Source: Oxyruncus cristatus
Lineage: Eukaryota > Chordata > Aves > Passeriformes > Cotingidae
Direction: 5' to 3'
Assembly (NCBI GenBank): GCA_013399855.1
Contig: VXAY01007404.1
Location: 316,931-380,930, forward strand
Length of the DNA: 64,000 nucleotides
Part shown: positions 10,700 through 23,570 of the stretch, one piece after another
Layout: each line of letters opens with the position of its first letter
Numbering within the stretch: the stretch's first letter is position 1
Translations under genes and position numbers: made by a program
Notes under the pieces: model-generated
Databases searched by the model: none
What the model saw: only the letters and a program-made list of their open reading frames with translations
What the model was told of the DNA's origin: nothing

Positions 10700-13600
10700 A
10701 CTTGAGATGATCCTTGTCTACTTTATACTCCCTTAAGTCTCAGCCCTGTGAAAAACTGTGTGGGTAACTAACTGGTGTATGTTTAAAGAGTAGGAGAGTT
10801 CCTTTAGTGCATTCATTAGGAAGTTTCTTGTACATAAGCTTCCCACCATTGTACTGGATACAGCCCACCTTGAAATCCCTCTTCTTTCAGAAATTCAGTA
10901 TTGAGTATCATGTGCGAAAGCTTTTAATATCTATCTGATGTTAATTTTTACCTAGTAGTCTCTTCAGTTGGAAATGTTTCCACCAAATAGCCAAGACTAC
11001 AGAATCATTTATCTAACTATGACTTAACATGTAAATAAGACAGCCCAGTAAGAGGAATTCTAGTCCAGATTCATTGCAAAACTTAACATTGCCAGTCAGA
11101 GCTAAATTTTAAAGCCTATATCCATTTAAGTGAAAAAGACCTTAGTGCTATCACAAATAGATATAAAATTGTAATGGAGAAATAAATGCCCTTATATAAA
11201 CTTTCCTTATAAGTGAGAAAGAAGAAAAACAATAACTCCATCAGTAATAGAATAACTATTCCAGAAGATGAAGTTACAGAACTGATTTGGAGAGGAAATG
11301 CAATTATGAGTAGACTCAGTTTTGATACCTGCTGCTATGGCAGCTCTCTTACATGAATTTGCTGCTGGCTGCCAAGTACAGAAAACACCAAGGATTTGTT
11401 TCTGTCCTGTCCTGCAGGCTACTGAGGAGTCATGGAAAGAAAATGGAAATGCTCTAATTGCTGGAAAGATGTGCCACTGGAATGAAAAGAGGCTACTTAG
11501 AACTTGAAAACAAATAGCAATATCATTTGTACACAATGATAGCAAGTATGCAAGTACATTGTGGAAATATTAAGGAATTTTCATAAGCATTTGAACACCT
11601 TGTAATATAACTGCCTTGGAAACATGTCCGTTTCTAACCTTCCTCAACTTTGTGCCCTCAATTTCATGAAGATTAATCTGTTTGCCAAACCTTGTGTTCA
11701 ATGAAAGCTGTGTCATGCTCTACATCTGCCACACATTGTAAAATTATATTGCAAGAGTGAAAATGCGAAAAATCAAATACTGACTTCATTACAGATCAGC
11801 ACCAGTAAAATACTACAATTCGCATACACATTGTGTTAATGTATTAGAACATTCATCACAAAGCCCTTCAATATTCACACAAAGCCCTTCTTAGTTAGTA
11901 AGCTTTGGAGAGCTATTACCATGATAATTTGCTGTTCTCCTCCCTCTGACTTCCCCCTTGTCTTCCTACTGAAAACAGACAGACAGAATAACAACCTTAA
12001 AAGCAACATACAGCACAGAATGGAAAACTGACAAATCTTAAATTTTGGGGATTAAAAAAACATGAGAGAAATGCATATTTTTAATTCACCTAAGAAGGTG
12101 CTTTGATATTGCTGACATCCAAAACATTTAGCAATTATTTCTTAATTAAAATGTTAATTCATGTTTCTATAGCCTTCAATGTCTATATTGAATAAAATTA
12201 CAATTTAAACAGGGTTTTAAAAGGTGAAATTTGGGTTCCTAGTTGGAAGATCATATTTGCTAATATTTTATCTTTAACTAGAAATTAATATTGGCATTTG
12301 CTTAAAGGCAGATTTGTCCATTTTAAGTTTATTGATTTCAGCTTAGCATACACAGGCTTCAATATGACCTAAAAGAATGAACAGAGGACAAAACCATAGT
12401 ATGGCAGGATATGACACGTTATCAGTGGATTCAGATATTTCCATACAGAATGCTTTTAATTTAAAACAAAAATAGTATTAAGAGTATTGATTAGTATTAC
12501 AATAAAAACAACAAACAAAGAAAGCACATAACCCAAGAATGTTCTCTAATCTTTCTCTTTTACTTTAGATCAACCAAGAGGAAAATTCACTCCAGTTTTC
12601 AAAGTTAATATTCTGTGATTTATTTTTTACTATTTATTTTTTTCTTTTTCAATTGAACAAAATTAAATGTATTGACTTCTGCAATCAAGTTTTATATACA
12701 ATCATGCACGAGTTGTTATTTGTCATTTCACAGTAATTATGAGGTAATTACAATTAGATGATGACAGCATTATCTGTAGTATTTTTTTGATACTGCAACA
12801 AGAAATCAGGAGTTCAGGACAGAAAAGTTACCCTGTCTTTTTTTTTATTTTAGTCTTTGGTAATATCAGCTGTGTCCAAAGACCAGTCATGACCTTAGCT
12901 GCTCCACATTAAAACTTTCTTAGAGTATAGGAGAAGTTTCATTTGTAATGGACACACCTGTGATAACTTCTTACTAAATCAATATGTAGAGTTCAAACCA
13001 GAAAAAAACCCAACAGTTTACTTTTATTGTCATAGAAAGTTATTGTTTTCCAAGCTTAATCTCTAATAAAGTGCAACAGAAACAGTATTTGATTGTCAAA
13101 CTTTATTAATCTGATGTCATTCAGCAAGTCTAGGTTAAAACCAAAACACAGGTACAGAGAAACTCCTTGCCATGAGCCATAATTTATCTTTGCAAGACAT
13201 AGCGATTGAGGATGTTTTAAGATATCTTTGTCTTTTTTCATAGCAGCTAATGTGTATACTAGTTCATGCCTGGTCAATTTTCACCAGAAGGAACCTGGTA
13301 GTGAGATTAGGATTAATTTTAGTAGACTAAGGGCTGAACTGGGACATTGCATGAGCAAACATGTCTGGTTTTTATACGCCTGTGCGGTGAAATTGTAGAA
13401 TCAATATTTACTCATGCTGACAGTATAGTGCATGTGCTGACAATTTGACTTAAATTGTTTGTGTCATGAAAATTGAAATCCTTGAGCAGTAGCTATGTTT
13501 TGAATATCCACCCAAAAAAAATCAATGAAGGGCCACCTATTCTCATGTTAAACCATTCACAAGAGGAGGAAAGCAGCCAGTCAAGGGATATCACGTTTTT

Positions 13601-15650
13601 CAACCACTGACCTTTTTGAGGAAATGAGTGGGAATACAGCTGCAGAAATAGAGAAGAGCACTGCTTTTAAACCAAGAGGCTAATTGAAAAAATAATTCTT
13701 TCCTCTAAAAGTCTGCTCTTTTCCATATCTAATCTCCCTTGACTGCAAAATATTATCTTTTCCTATTACCTTTAAAAAAACATAGGAGCAACACAGCAAT
13801 CCAGGAAAGACACAGCATTGGAGATTTCCACTTATCTTTCTGATTCCACTCTTCCAATATCAGGGCTCAAGTTTATGCTGCAAAACACACACACATTTCA
13901 CTCAACCATGTCCATTTCTGTAGACCTGACCAAATGATTTTTTGATGGAGCTTCCAGTAAAGGGAGAACCCTTCTCAAAAGTCAGCACTTCCCTATTTAC
14001 ATTTCTCAGGGCTTTTGTATCCCACTGTTCTTTCCCTCAAATCTCATAGGACACATTCCTGTTACATCAGTGATTACCATAATTTGCCTAAAAGGATTGG
14101 TTGTCCCTATTGTGTCAAGGAAAACCTCCTCCAGAGAAAATTTTTGAAGAAAATGCAAAGATGTCTTGGCGGATGAACGAAAGCTGTACATTCATTTTGC
14201 ATGTTAAACTTGACTAAAAGTATTACTGTTTTTTAAAAAAAAAAAAATTAAGTGTAGGAAAAAGTCATCCAAGACTGAATTGTAAACATTATCCTTTTCT
14301 CCATGCTTTATATTCATATGAATTAATTATTTTCAGTTTGAACTGTGAGCTAACTCCAGAACCAAATCACTAGGGAAATATGATGTTAATGTGTGCATGT
14401 TAATAGACATATTTAATCAATTACTTGGTGAGTGTTTTATTACAAGTATAAGCTTGAAAACAAAATGTTCTACAGGACCAAGCGGTTCTGAACTAACATC
14501 ATAAAAAGTAATGCAAATGTAAATCTGTCTGGCTTTTGCTAGCAATACTTTACCATTTTTGGTTTTTTTTTGTATTTTGTTCTACCTTTTGATAAACTAA
14601 GAAATCAAGTTTCAGCTGAGAAGTATTTCATCAAGCATGAGTTATTCTGAATTTCTTTTCAGCAATATAATATAAAGAGAATATATTGTACAGCAAGAAG
14701 ACATAACACTTCAGCAAAATTATTGTGCAGTGAAAAACAGAAAATTTGTCTTACTATTTTAGGCTTTCAGATAGCTTTTCTATTTCTAAACTACCTTTTG
14801 AAAATGCTTGAAGTATATATAGTGTAGGGCTAGGGAATAAAAAGTAAGACTATGTTCTTTCATTTTGTCACCTTATCTATTCATGCCAGGAGTAATATTC
14901 TCAGTATAGACAGGAGCATTTTATGCAATATTTCCCCAAATTAACCGTTACATGCCTGTGAGCTCTTTCTAGATTTCTAGGTGGACAACCTTTACAGTTT
15001 CCATAAGCTGGTTGTGTGCTATTTCAGAGCAAATTTTATAGCCAAAGCAGAACCACTACTGTTAAACCATGCCTGCTGACATCAAAATTACCTGAACTAT
15101 GATTATTTTAAACTTCACACATTAATGAGGTTAAATTATGTTTCAATCAACAGGACTGATAAAAATTTGGGAGAACATTGTCTTTTTATGGTACGATATC
15201 TTCTAACATAAGTATGACTGCTGTAGAGCTTTGGTTGGCCACAGTGGCCTACTCTCAGAATGTTATTTAAAACCATATCCAACAGACTACTATATATATT
15301 TTGGAGAGACATCAAAAGGAGATTTCTTAACCTGATTATCAAATTTATGTCCATTTTCTAGATATTTCAGGGTCATAAGAAGAAAAACATGAACAGCTTC
15401 AATTTTTGCCGTGTATTCATCAATGTAGGATTTTGCTTAAACAGCATTAGAGCCCAGACCTTACACCAAGACAGCTTGTATGCTTTTAATTTTTGAATTG
15501 CCATTTCTTATCATTCTTTTCCCCTTTCCCATCTGAAATAACATGCAGGGTCCTTCTGCGAGATTTCCTGTGTTTCTTAACTAACGACTCCGTCTCACTG
15601 ATATAAAGTTCACTTTTGTTGGTTTGGATGGGGTTTTTTTGTTCTGTGTT
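10700..15650. other. AT-rich noncoding sequence, no gene recognised
   Basis: Unique AT-rich DNA without recognisable coding or RNA genes. A homeodomain/MEIS-like cluster lies at 12731-12776. A minus-strand splice-like segment near 10953-10997 was judged too weak to call. Confidence 0.6.
12731..12776. promoter_or_regulatory. Homeodomain and MEIS/TGIF-like motif cluster
   Basis: Within 46 bases there are two TAATTA-type cores (GTAATTAT, GGTAATTACA), then CAATTAG and GATGATGACAGC, which contains the MEIS/TGIF core TGACAG. Such spacing is common in vertebrate developmental enhancers, but AT-rich DNA produces TAATTA often. Confidence 0.2.
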
Positions 15651-15657
15651 CACAAAT

Positions 15658-16266
15658 TGCTGTGGTTTAACTGGGGTAGGCAGCGCAGCCCCATACAGAG
15701 GCTCACTCACTCCCGCGGTGGGATGGAGAAGAACATCGTAAGGGTAGAAGTGAGAAAACTAATGGTTTGAGACAAAGACAATTTAATCGGTAAAGTAAAA
15801 GCTGTGTGTGAAAGCAAACACAAGGAATTCATTCACCTCTTCCTATGAACAAGCAGGTGTTCAGCCATCCCCAGGAAAGCTGGGCTTTTGTTTGTGTCAT
15901 GAAATTTGAAATCCATCATATGCCATGGTGACTTGGGAAGGGCAGTGCCATCACTCCAAATGTCCTCCCCTTTCTCCTTTTCCTCCACAGCTTTTATAGC
16001 TGAGCAGGATGCCATACGGTATGGAATGCCTCTTTGGTTGCAGTCAGCTGTCCAGGCTGTGCTCCCTCCTCGTGCACCCTGTCTCCTCGCTGATGTGCCG
16101 ATGTGAGAAGCAGAAAAGGCCTTGACTTTGTGTAAACACTGCTCTGCAATGACTAAAACACCCCTAATTTATCAGTACTGTTTTCAGTACAAAGACAAAG
16201 CATAAGAGAAAAAATGATGAAAAAATAATGAAAAAAATTAACTCTATCCCAGCCACAGCCAGTAGG
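15658..16266 (-). mobile_element. Solo LTR of an avian ERVL-like endogenous retrovirus
   Basis: On the plus strand the element begins TGCTGTGGTTTAACTGGGG and ends near AACTCTATCCCAGCCACAGC, the reverse complement of the widespread avian LTR that opens with TGTACTGGTTTTGGCTGGG-like sequence and closes with GGTTAAACCAC-like sequence. On the minus strand it has a TATA-like box (GCTATAAAAG, 15991-16000). At about 610 bp it is near full length. No internal retroviral genes flank it, so it is a solo LTR. I see no clean target-site duplication. Its higher GC explains the overlapping frames at 15833-16106. It is old (scattered changes) but more intact than the LTR at 54190. Confidence 0.87.
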
Positions 16267-16587
16267 TAAGTGCAGTCATATTTAAAATGAAGTGTAAAAG
16301 AATTCATTGTGTTCTCCTTCTACTATCAGAATAAAAGTAGATATCAAAAAATGTGAAAGTCATGTGTGGGCAAACATAATGCACAACGTTAGCTTGGCTA
16401 TACATCCATTTAGTACATGTTGTCCTGCCTTCTTAGCATCTGATAAAATCCCAACTATCTTTAGAATTTCCTTTATTAATTATTATCTATAGTATTTTAT
16501 TTACCCAGAAACTAGAACAGTCTCACTTATAGCCAATATTGACTCTTTTCTAGGCCCAAAGATCAAGGATTCTTTTTTTCTAACTCT

Positions 16588-16604
16588 GGCACTAGATGGC
16601 AGTA
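16588..16604 (+). promoter_or_regulatory. Strong CTCF-like motif
   Basis: GGCACTAGATGGCAGTA matches the CTCF core CCACTAGATGGCAG with one mismatch at the first C. It lies about 320 bp beyond the LTR end in unique sequence. It is the best CTCF-type match I noticed in the window. Binding is inferred from motif only. Confidence 0.45.
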
Positions 16605-16609
16605 AAAGC

Positions 16610-18570
16610 GCAACTCTGAACATTTTGTCCAAAGTCGATAATTTACTGAGAACTCTGAGGCAGGAGAAAGGCTATCACTGTAAGACAGCTTGCCTTCAAA
16701 GGTTAGCTAGAAGCAGGATATGGAATATCATGTAGAATCACTACAAAATATAAAAAATTAAATCCAATAGCTGAACAAAAATAGCATTAGAGAGGACAGA
16801 GTAATGGGAAGCTTTAGGTAATTTGGAATACCAGGAAAAACTGACTTCATATGTCTTTCTAAAATCTGCCAAAACAGCAGATCAGTGATCTGCAAAAGTA
16901 AGATATAAAAGCAAGTGTCCTACTAGTGCCAAAAATATGATTCATCTTCATGAAAAGCTCTAAGAAAGGAGGAGGAGAAAAGCAATCTGCACTGGATTTT
17001 TTGCTATTAATTACCAAACGGAATTGTATCAAATCTCTGAAATTAAGTCGTTGGGTCCATGCACACAGTATGAATGCACTGGTAAAAGAAAAGAAAAAAA
17101 AAAAGAACAAGCTCTCTGCCTTCCTTTGTTTTGACACTGGAAAACTGCATCCTTTCCAGCAGAATGTATACAGCTCTCTTCTCTGGGTTCAGCCTGACAG
17201 TACCCACTCACAGAGTGGATTTCTTGCTGCAGAGCTGTAATGGTTGAATCTCTCTAATAGTCGTATCTTTGTAAACACCTGCATTTGTAATGGACAGAGA
17301 GGGAAAAAAGCCACAAAAATTTATGTTTAAGACCTTCGTGTGAGGACAGTTTGAAATTACTTATTGGACATATGCCAAAGAAATCTTTAGCAGTGACACC
17401 CAATTCAAGTAAGCTTGAAATAAAGGTTTAGTGGTTCTCGTGTTGTTGCCCATTAAATCAACAGAGTGTATTGTATTTAGAACTGCAGACTAAAACTGAT
17501 TCAGGCTTTTATAGCAGTTTTACAATCATTATTTTTAGTCACCTGAGTGCCTGGATTCTATTCTGGGATACTAATTATAGAAGAGGAAACCAAATTTTCC
17601 ACCTTCAATCCTATTCAAGAAACACAAAATCTCACAGAAGATATTCCAGAGCCTTTATATGTCCAGGATGCAGATAACATCTATCTTTCTTAGGCGCTGA
17701 AGGCATGAAGAAATTTTGGATATCATGCTGACTATAAAAAAATAAAGCTCAAAATTAAATCGTGGTGGGAGAGTTTGGGCCTGTTTTTTGTACTGTATGA
17801 TCTCGAGTTGTCTTAGAAATGTCTCTCCAAGAATGGGTCACTTTTTATTACTTCAGTTAAAATTTTCTTTCTTTGAATATAACATCAAACTTTTCTTAGG
17901 ATATATTCACATACTGTAAGAGTATATGGTTCTGGGTTTCACAGAAGCACACATGCATAGAATAAAGTCTTGAAGCTTTTAAGTATTGAATTATTTGGGG
18001 TTTAAACAGAAGTAAGTGCACTGTATGTCTATGTTCTCTCTTCCAGGAAAAAAAGGTTCTTGTTCTACCACAGGTTAGAAAATATAAACTGTGCTGTCAT
18101 CATCCTTTTAATCACTTTTTCCACATTCATCCTACACATCATTCCTTTCTGATGCCAAAAATATTGACACAAGAAAGTACTAGTTGAATTTTATACCCAA
18201 CTCTCAACACTTACGGTTTCCTTAAGGGAATACCTTGAGTAGCCTAAGAGAAGACCTTTGTTGGCTATCACCAGACTGATGTATGACCTTTGGATCCTAC
18301 TGGATACACCCTCACCACAGTCACAAAAACAACAATATTGGTGAAAATACCTTCTTCCATCATATTCTAGGGAGGGGAATGGAACCATTCATGTCTGAGA
18401 GCAGAACTTAAATGACTCATCCATCACCACCAAGTCACTTCTATGCAGTCTGTGTGGTGAAAGCTAAGCAGAAGTATGTGTGATAGGACTTTTTGGACAA
18501 GAAAGGCTTTAGAAAAAAAGCTTCCACAGCTTTGCCTTATCCCGGTGCTGTGATCTTTGATGGCATTTAC
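16610..18570. other. AT-rich noncoding sequence
   Basis: No gene or named repeat recognised. Small open frames at 16859-17240 overlap on both strands around an A-rich run (17084-17106) and look fortuitous. Confidence 0.6.
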
Positions 18571-18572
18571 AG

Positions 18573-18657
18573 GGTCATAAACATGCATACATCTGTAATT
18601 AGACAGGGACAGCTCGTGCAGCAGAAACTGGAGGATTTTCACGGCCCACTCCCTATG
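18573..18657 (+). CDS. Candidate internal exon, unidentified
   Basis: The acceptor-like TTTGATGGCATTTACAG ends at 18572 and the donor GTAAGA starts at 18658, bounding 85 bases. After one leading base, 28 codons are open to the donor (ending phase 0), including VIRQGQLVQQKLEDFHG. Two CpGs within it (near 18615 and 18643) are unusual for this background. The enclosing frame is 18493-18741. No family is recognised. The donor is good, the acceptor moderate. Chance or a conserved noncoding element are alternatives. Confidence 0.2.
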
Positions 18658-18659
18658 GT

Positions 18660-21600
18660 AAGATACAATTGCTGTCAGAGGAGATCACTCTCCATTAAAT
18701 GCAGTTTACAAAAGCAAAGTAAACACAGACGACCCAAATGACTGCCATCCTTGTATGCTCAATAAATGACTGGCTTTACTGACTGGATTAACATAAGCCT
18801 TCAGGTACAAGGGAAGAAAAAGTCCTTGAATCTCCCTGAAAATCTGGCATTGCAGGGATTTTACATTTCAGCCTAGGATCCTCTCCAAAATCATATTTGA
18901 ATTATTGTTACTGATTTTGGAGAGAAAATCTTTACTTGGTTTAGTGGATGAACAGTCCTATTCTTCTTCTAGTGAAACTTTTATAGTCATAGTATTTCAC
19001 AATAGAAAGGTACTCTCTATCTCCAGAGAATTCTGAATATCACCTGCAGGTTTTGCTTTTATTCTTCATTGACTTATCTTCACCTAAGCATCTCCAAAAC
19101 CTGTGTGACCAATTAACCTCTACTTACAGATAACTATGAATATGAATATTCATTACTTAGGCTAAAGAAAGTGTTTTTCTTGATTTTTGTGTGGCTTTCT
19201 TTAGGTTGCTATTTTGTTGGTGGAGGTGGTTTGTTTGTTTTTTTCAAGTTATTCTGTGGCATAAAATGGTTTGATTGATATGCCTTTGGAATTTGGTTTT
19301 CTTATTTCAAAAGTAGCACTTACACAAGGCAGATCAGAATGAATAGCTGGTTTAATGCTTGTTTGAAGTTCTGTATTCTTCCAGAAAACTGTTAGTTTCA
19401 CATTTGAAGCAAATAAAATATGACTTATCTGGTAAAATTTGAGCACTATGACAATGAAAACATGTTGAATAAGGCATCTTCCACAGATTTTAACAAGTAT
19501 TGCAGATCCGCTTTGACAGGTCTATGATCTGCCATTATATGCTAAAGTTTTATTCTAATGTTTTGTAGGATCAGATGTTTTGTAGGCTACAGTAGACCAA
19601 ATGATAGACATCATATACCTCTGCCTATCCTATATCTAGAGCACTCAGGCAGCAATACATCAAGATATACTTAAAAAATAGGAATGGAATGCAGTCAATG
19701 TGCTCATATATTTCAAACTTTAGCCTACTTTTAATGTGAGTATAAGGCTTTTTCATTTTTTTTTAAATATCGAAAATTGAGGTGTAGTCACCAGTACCAA
19801 TTTTGAAATGCCTCCAGTCTAACTGAACTGCCAAGGCCAAAATGGTTTTTAAGAACATGTAAATATGTAGAAATTGCTGTAATGAATCAAGGTTCTCTCC
19901 ATTTATTTCATCTTCAATAGTCAGTATTGAAAATATCAGAAAAAGATGCTAAAATCACCATCGAAAAATCTGCCTACGGCAAAAATTTCTTCTGAATTTT
20001 TATTAGATAGTTCCTAGCTTTATCTGAATGCATGAAGATTTATAGCCATCACTGTTTAATCCAAACTAATGCAACTTGACTCCTACTTAACTCCTGTCCT
20101 TACTCATGCCTTGGAGCAGTAAGTTCAATGGGTTTATTATGCACTAGGTAATTTTTTTTTCTTTTATTGTTTTTAGATATTTTTAAATAGAAAATGAAAC
20201 TGTTGCTATGAATCTTTGTTTCCCCTACTCTGAAACTTCCTCAGATTTACACTAATCTGCGCACTAGTGAATTGTACAGTAACCTACTTTTATGTCCAAA
20301 AATATAAATTTCAGAAATTTCACAACTCTAATGAATAATGAAATATTATTTTCCTATAATCTTCTTTCATTACATGTAAGAGACTTCAATAATGAAAAAA
20401 TCACAGGTGGCATCACTGTGAAAAGAGGTGTGATACCATCTTTCCTCTGTAGTGTTCAAAACTCAGATCTAAAACTGGGAATACTGCCTGCTACTTGGTT
20501 CAAAACTTGAGACTAAAAGGCACAATTAAGTGACTCTATAATTAATATCATTCTCAAGTTCAACTGCAGGCTTACTAGTTATTCTGTTGTCAAGATTAAC
20601 TTAAAGACAAGAAGTCTGACATCAGAAGTATTATGCTTCCTAAACCAGAAAAGAAAATGTGTGCACATCATTCTTAAATTAATATCTACTGGCAGTTTGA
20701 AATGCTGTCATATACAAGACCAGGTATATAATTTCTCTCTAATAATTCGAAATATTTTACAGGTCCATTAACTTTCTGTATAAGAAATCTAGGAATCTCA
20801 AACATTACCTAAAGAAGAGTTGGGTTCATTTCACTATTTGGACACTCCATTATTTACCCTTGCATGTATAATATATGTATTTGTATCACTCTCTGGCTCA
20901 AGTTGCCAGACAAGGTTCTCAAGTCTTTTTTTAAAGAAAGATGGGAACATGTCTTTTTGCAACTGATTTAATAAAAAAAAACCCAACAAACTAGTAACAT
21001 ACTCCTTCTGAGTATACAAAGAATAAAAATAGCAGATAACTCCCCCAGTCAAGTTCAGTGTTAAGTTCTACTTCTCATCACCTTTCCTAGACAACATCAT
21101 CACTGTCTTTGACTCTATGACAAGTATATAACTTTTGAATGCTTTGAGCTCTCTGGTCTTTGATATTTCAAAGAAGACAAATGTCAATCAAACGTTGCTG
21201 CTGAACAAATTGCCTACTGCATGTCTAGTACCAAAGCCACTATTGTTCAGTAGTTACTAAGACAATATGTGAATAATTTTATTCTGTTTAGATGCTGAGA
21301 ATTTCGGTTATGCTTATGTCACAGCTAAACATAAGAACAACATTTTATTTCTGAGTATATACATCTGCTGTCTTTTACTGAATTGTTGTTTTCTCCCTAA
21401 AAAATCACTGATCTGTTTCTACAACATATAGCAAATAGGAATATAAGACTGCATAAGAACATAATTGATACAAAAATCTGTTCAGGATAAAAAATTAGTT
21501 CCTAGTTTCTAGAGTTCCACTGCTCCACATGAAGAAATGTAAGGTAAAGAAACAATTTAAATAAGTCTTAAATGTTTTAACTATGAACACAAGTGAACCC

Positions 21601-21815
21601 AATGGAACATGAAAATAGGAAGACTAGCATTGTTCAGTAATCCGAATACATGTTTAACATCTTTCAAAAACATACTTCTAGATTTTTTTTCCTGTTTGTT
21701 TTCACACATTTTCAGTAATTTCAGTTTGCATACATGCATATGCACGTGCATTTTGTTAAAAAAGGGAGAGAACCCAATGTGGAGTGATTGTTGAAAATGG
21801 GGTTTTTTTCTTACC
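18660..21815. other. AT-rich noncoding sequence
   Basis: No recognisable gene, RNA or repeat family. Open frames are at most about 72 codons. Confidence 0.6.
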
Positions 21816-21819
21816 TTTT

Positions 21820-22080
21820 ACCAGAAACTGTGGCAGGTGATGCTGAAATTTCCAATACTTCCTCCCCTGTCTCTGAGGGGTGTTGAGCAGATTAATTAGT
21901 TCATGTCTGTACAGCACTTTGAAAGCACTCAGTGCTATATAATTAGTCCTATATATTACTAGGATAGCCTTGAATATCTTTAGTGATTCTGCTTCAACAA
22001 TTTCCCCTGGCAAATTATGTCGCTGTCTAATTGACCTTGGTTTTTGAAGTATTTTCTTAAAGTCTAATTTAATTTTCACA
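21820..22080 (-). mobile_element. Ancient CR1/L3-like LINE 3' remnant
   Basis: The minus strand (open 22079 to 21756) encodes RQRHNLPGEIVEAESLKIFK, matching the pattern near the C-terminus of CR1/L2-type reverse-transcriptase ORFs (N-L-P-x-E-V-V-x-x-x-S-L-x-x-F-K). It is followed on the same strand by a tail resembling old amniote LINE/SINE 3' ends: an AGCACT...AGTGCT block around 21910-21950, then ACTAATTAATC and CAACACCCCT around 21880-21905. The family name is inference. The copy is degraded, and the TTCTTAC at 21808-21814 that looks like a minus-strand donor is probably incidental. Confidence 0.5.
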
Positions 22081-23534
22081 TTTCCTGGATTTTGTTCACA
22101 ACACAGTGATTAGCTGAAAATTTTCACCCATTTGAAAGATATTTTTCAAATGAGAAATATCCACAGAACAACTGGTTAACCTCAGGCAGTGGGAACTTAA
22201 ATAACAATTTAAAAATTGTCCTGTTATAAGAAGCATCAAAATCATCTTAAGTACAGAACTAGACACAGGAGTTATTCTAAATAATTTATCAAAAATGTAA
22301 CACTCAGATGAAATTAAAGGTCTACCATACTTTTACCAAACTGCTTGCAAGTTATAGAAGTTTAGTTTCATTTTTATGCTTTGACATACCTCCTCAACCT
22401 TATTTTGCTTTCTCAATGTAGTTATTAATCCTCTTACTCTATAAGTACTTAATCACCCTCACCTTACCTGTTAATTTGAGGAATTCTTTTTGGTGGAAAA
22501 ATCTTTATGATCCTTACATATACTGCATATTCATATACAAATATTTTTATAGTCAAGCTTTCAGTAATTTAGTATTGGAATTAAGAAATGTGACAATTTT
22601 TGTCCTGCAAATGTGACTGGCAGTGAAATGAGCAATTTAAAAGAAGCACCCCAAACTAGAACGCAAGATGGAGAAAGGGAAAAGACATGCTTCCACCCTT
22701 ATTTCCAATATAGTCTTTGGTGCAAAGGTGTGTAAAAGCTTCACATTTGTGAGCACAAGAGGCAGCAGGGAGAAGATCCATTGCTCTCTGGTCCACTTTC
22801 AGGACAGGGCATTGGACCCAGGAAGGTATCTTCCTCCATATCCAGGGTGAAGGGCTTCTGGGGGCCAGCAGGGCAGGTAGGTATGCAAGTAGCCCAGAGG
22901 ATTTTCTGGTGGACCTTCAATCTGATAGTGCATCTGTCACTTTAGTATTTATTTCCTCCTACTGCTGGTCTGATTGAAAATCCTATGCGCAAGCTTTTTC
23001 TGCCTCTGTAGCCTGATGCTTTCTACAGTCCTCTACTCTCTTCTCAGCTTTCTGTCAACAATATTTCCTGTCAATCTTCCCTGTGTTTCTTCATCTAACC
23101 AATTCCTGTCAAAATCTCAACAGGAAATAAAGACAAAATGAGTAAACAGAAGCATTAACATTTTTTTCCCTATGGGATTACCATGTTTTCTTTTTTCCTC
23201 ATATCTCTCTGCTTTTAGAATAATTTTTTAGCTCTTGTTCCCATAGATTTCTTATTTTGTCAAATTTGCATTCATGCATATGACAATGAGGAAGGCATTT
23301 CATCACTAGCCTCAAGCAAATTGTAAGTAGTAATGCTAAAGAACTGCAGTATGGGAAAATCATCAACCATGTAGGAACATGCAGAGATATTTGATCTAAG
23401 TACAATTATGAGGTAAAAGTAAATACTTTGATCCAGGGAAAGTACCACAATCTTCCAGGAATTTATGCTTATCTGATGTGGTTTTAAGCCCAGTTGAAAA
23501 TCAGGACATCCTTCTTCACCATAATAAAATTCTT

Positions 23535-23570
23535 GAAAATATTGGGGAAAATATTGCAGAAAATATTGCA
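23535..23570. repeat. Three-copy 12-bp tandem repeat
   Basis: GAAAATATTGGG is followed by two copies of GAAAATATTGCA. A short minisatellite-like array. Confidence 0.9.

Noticed and set aside
10953..10997. 45-nt minus-strand splice-like segment with open frame
   Set aside because: Weak acceptor tract. Scanning shows such segments arise often by chance in this sequence.
21808..21814. Minus-strand AAG|GTAAGA donor
   Set aside because: Better explained as the tail of the ancient LINE remnant; no convincing acceptor or host frame upstream.
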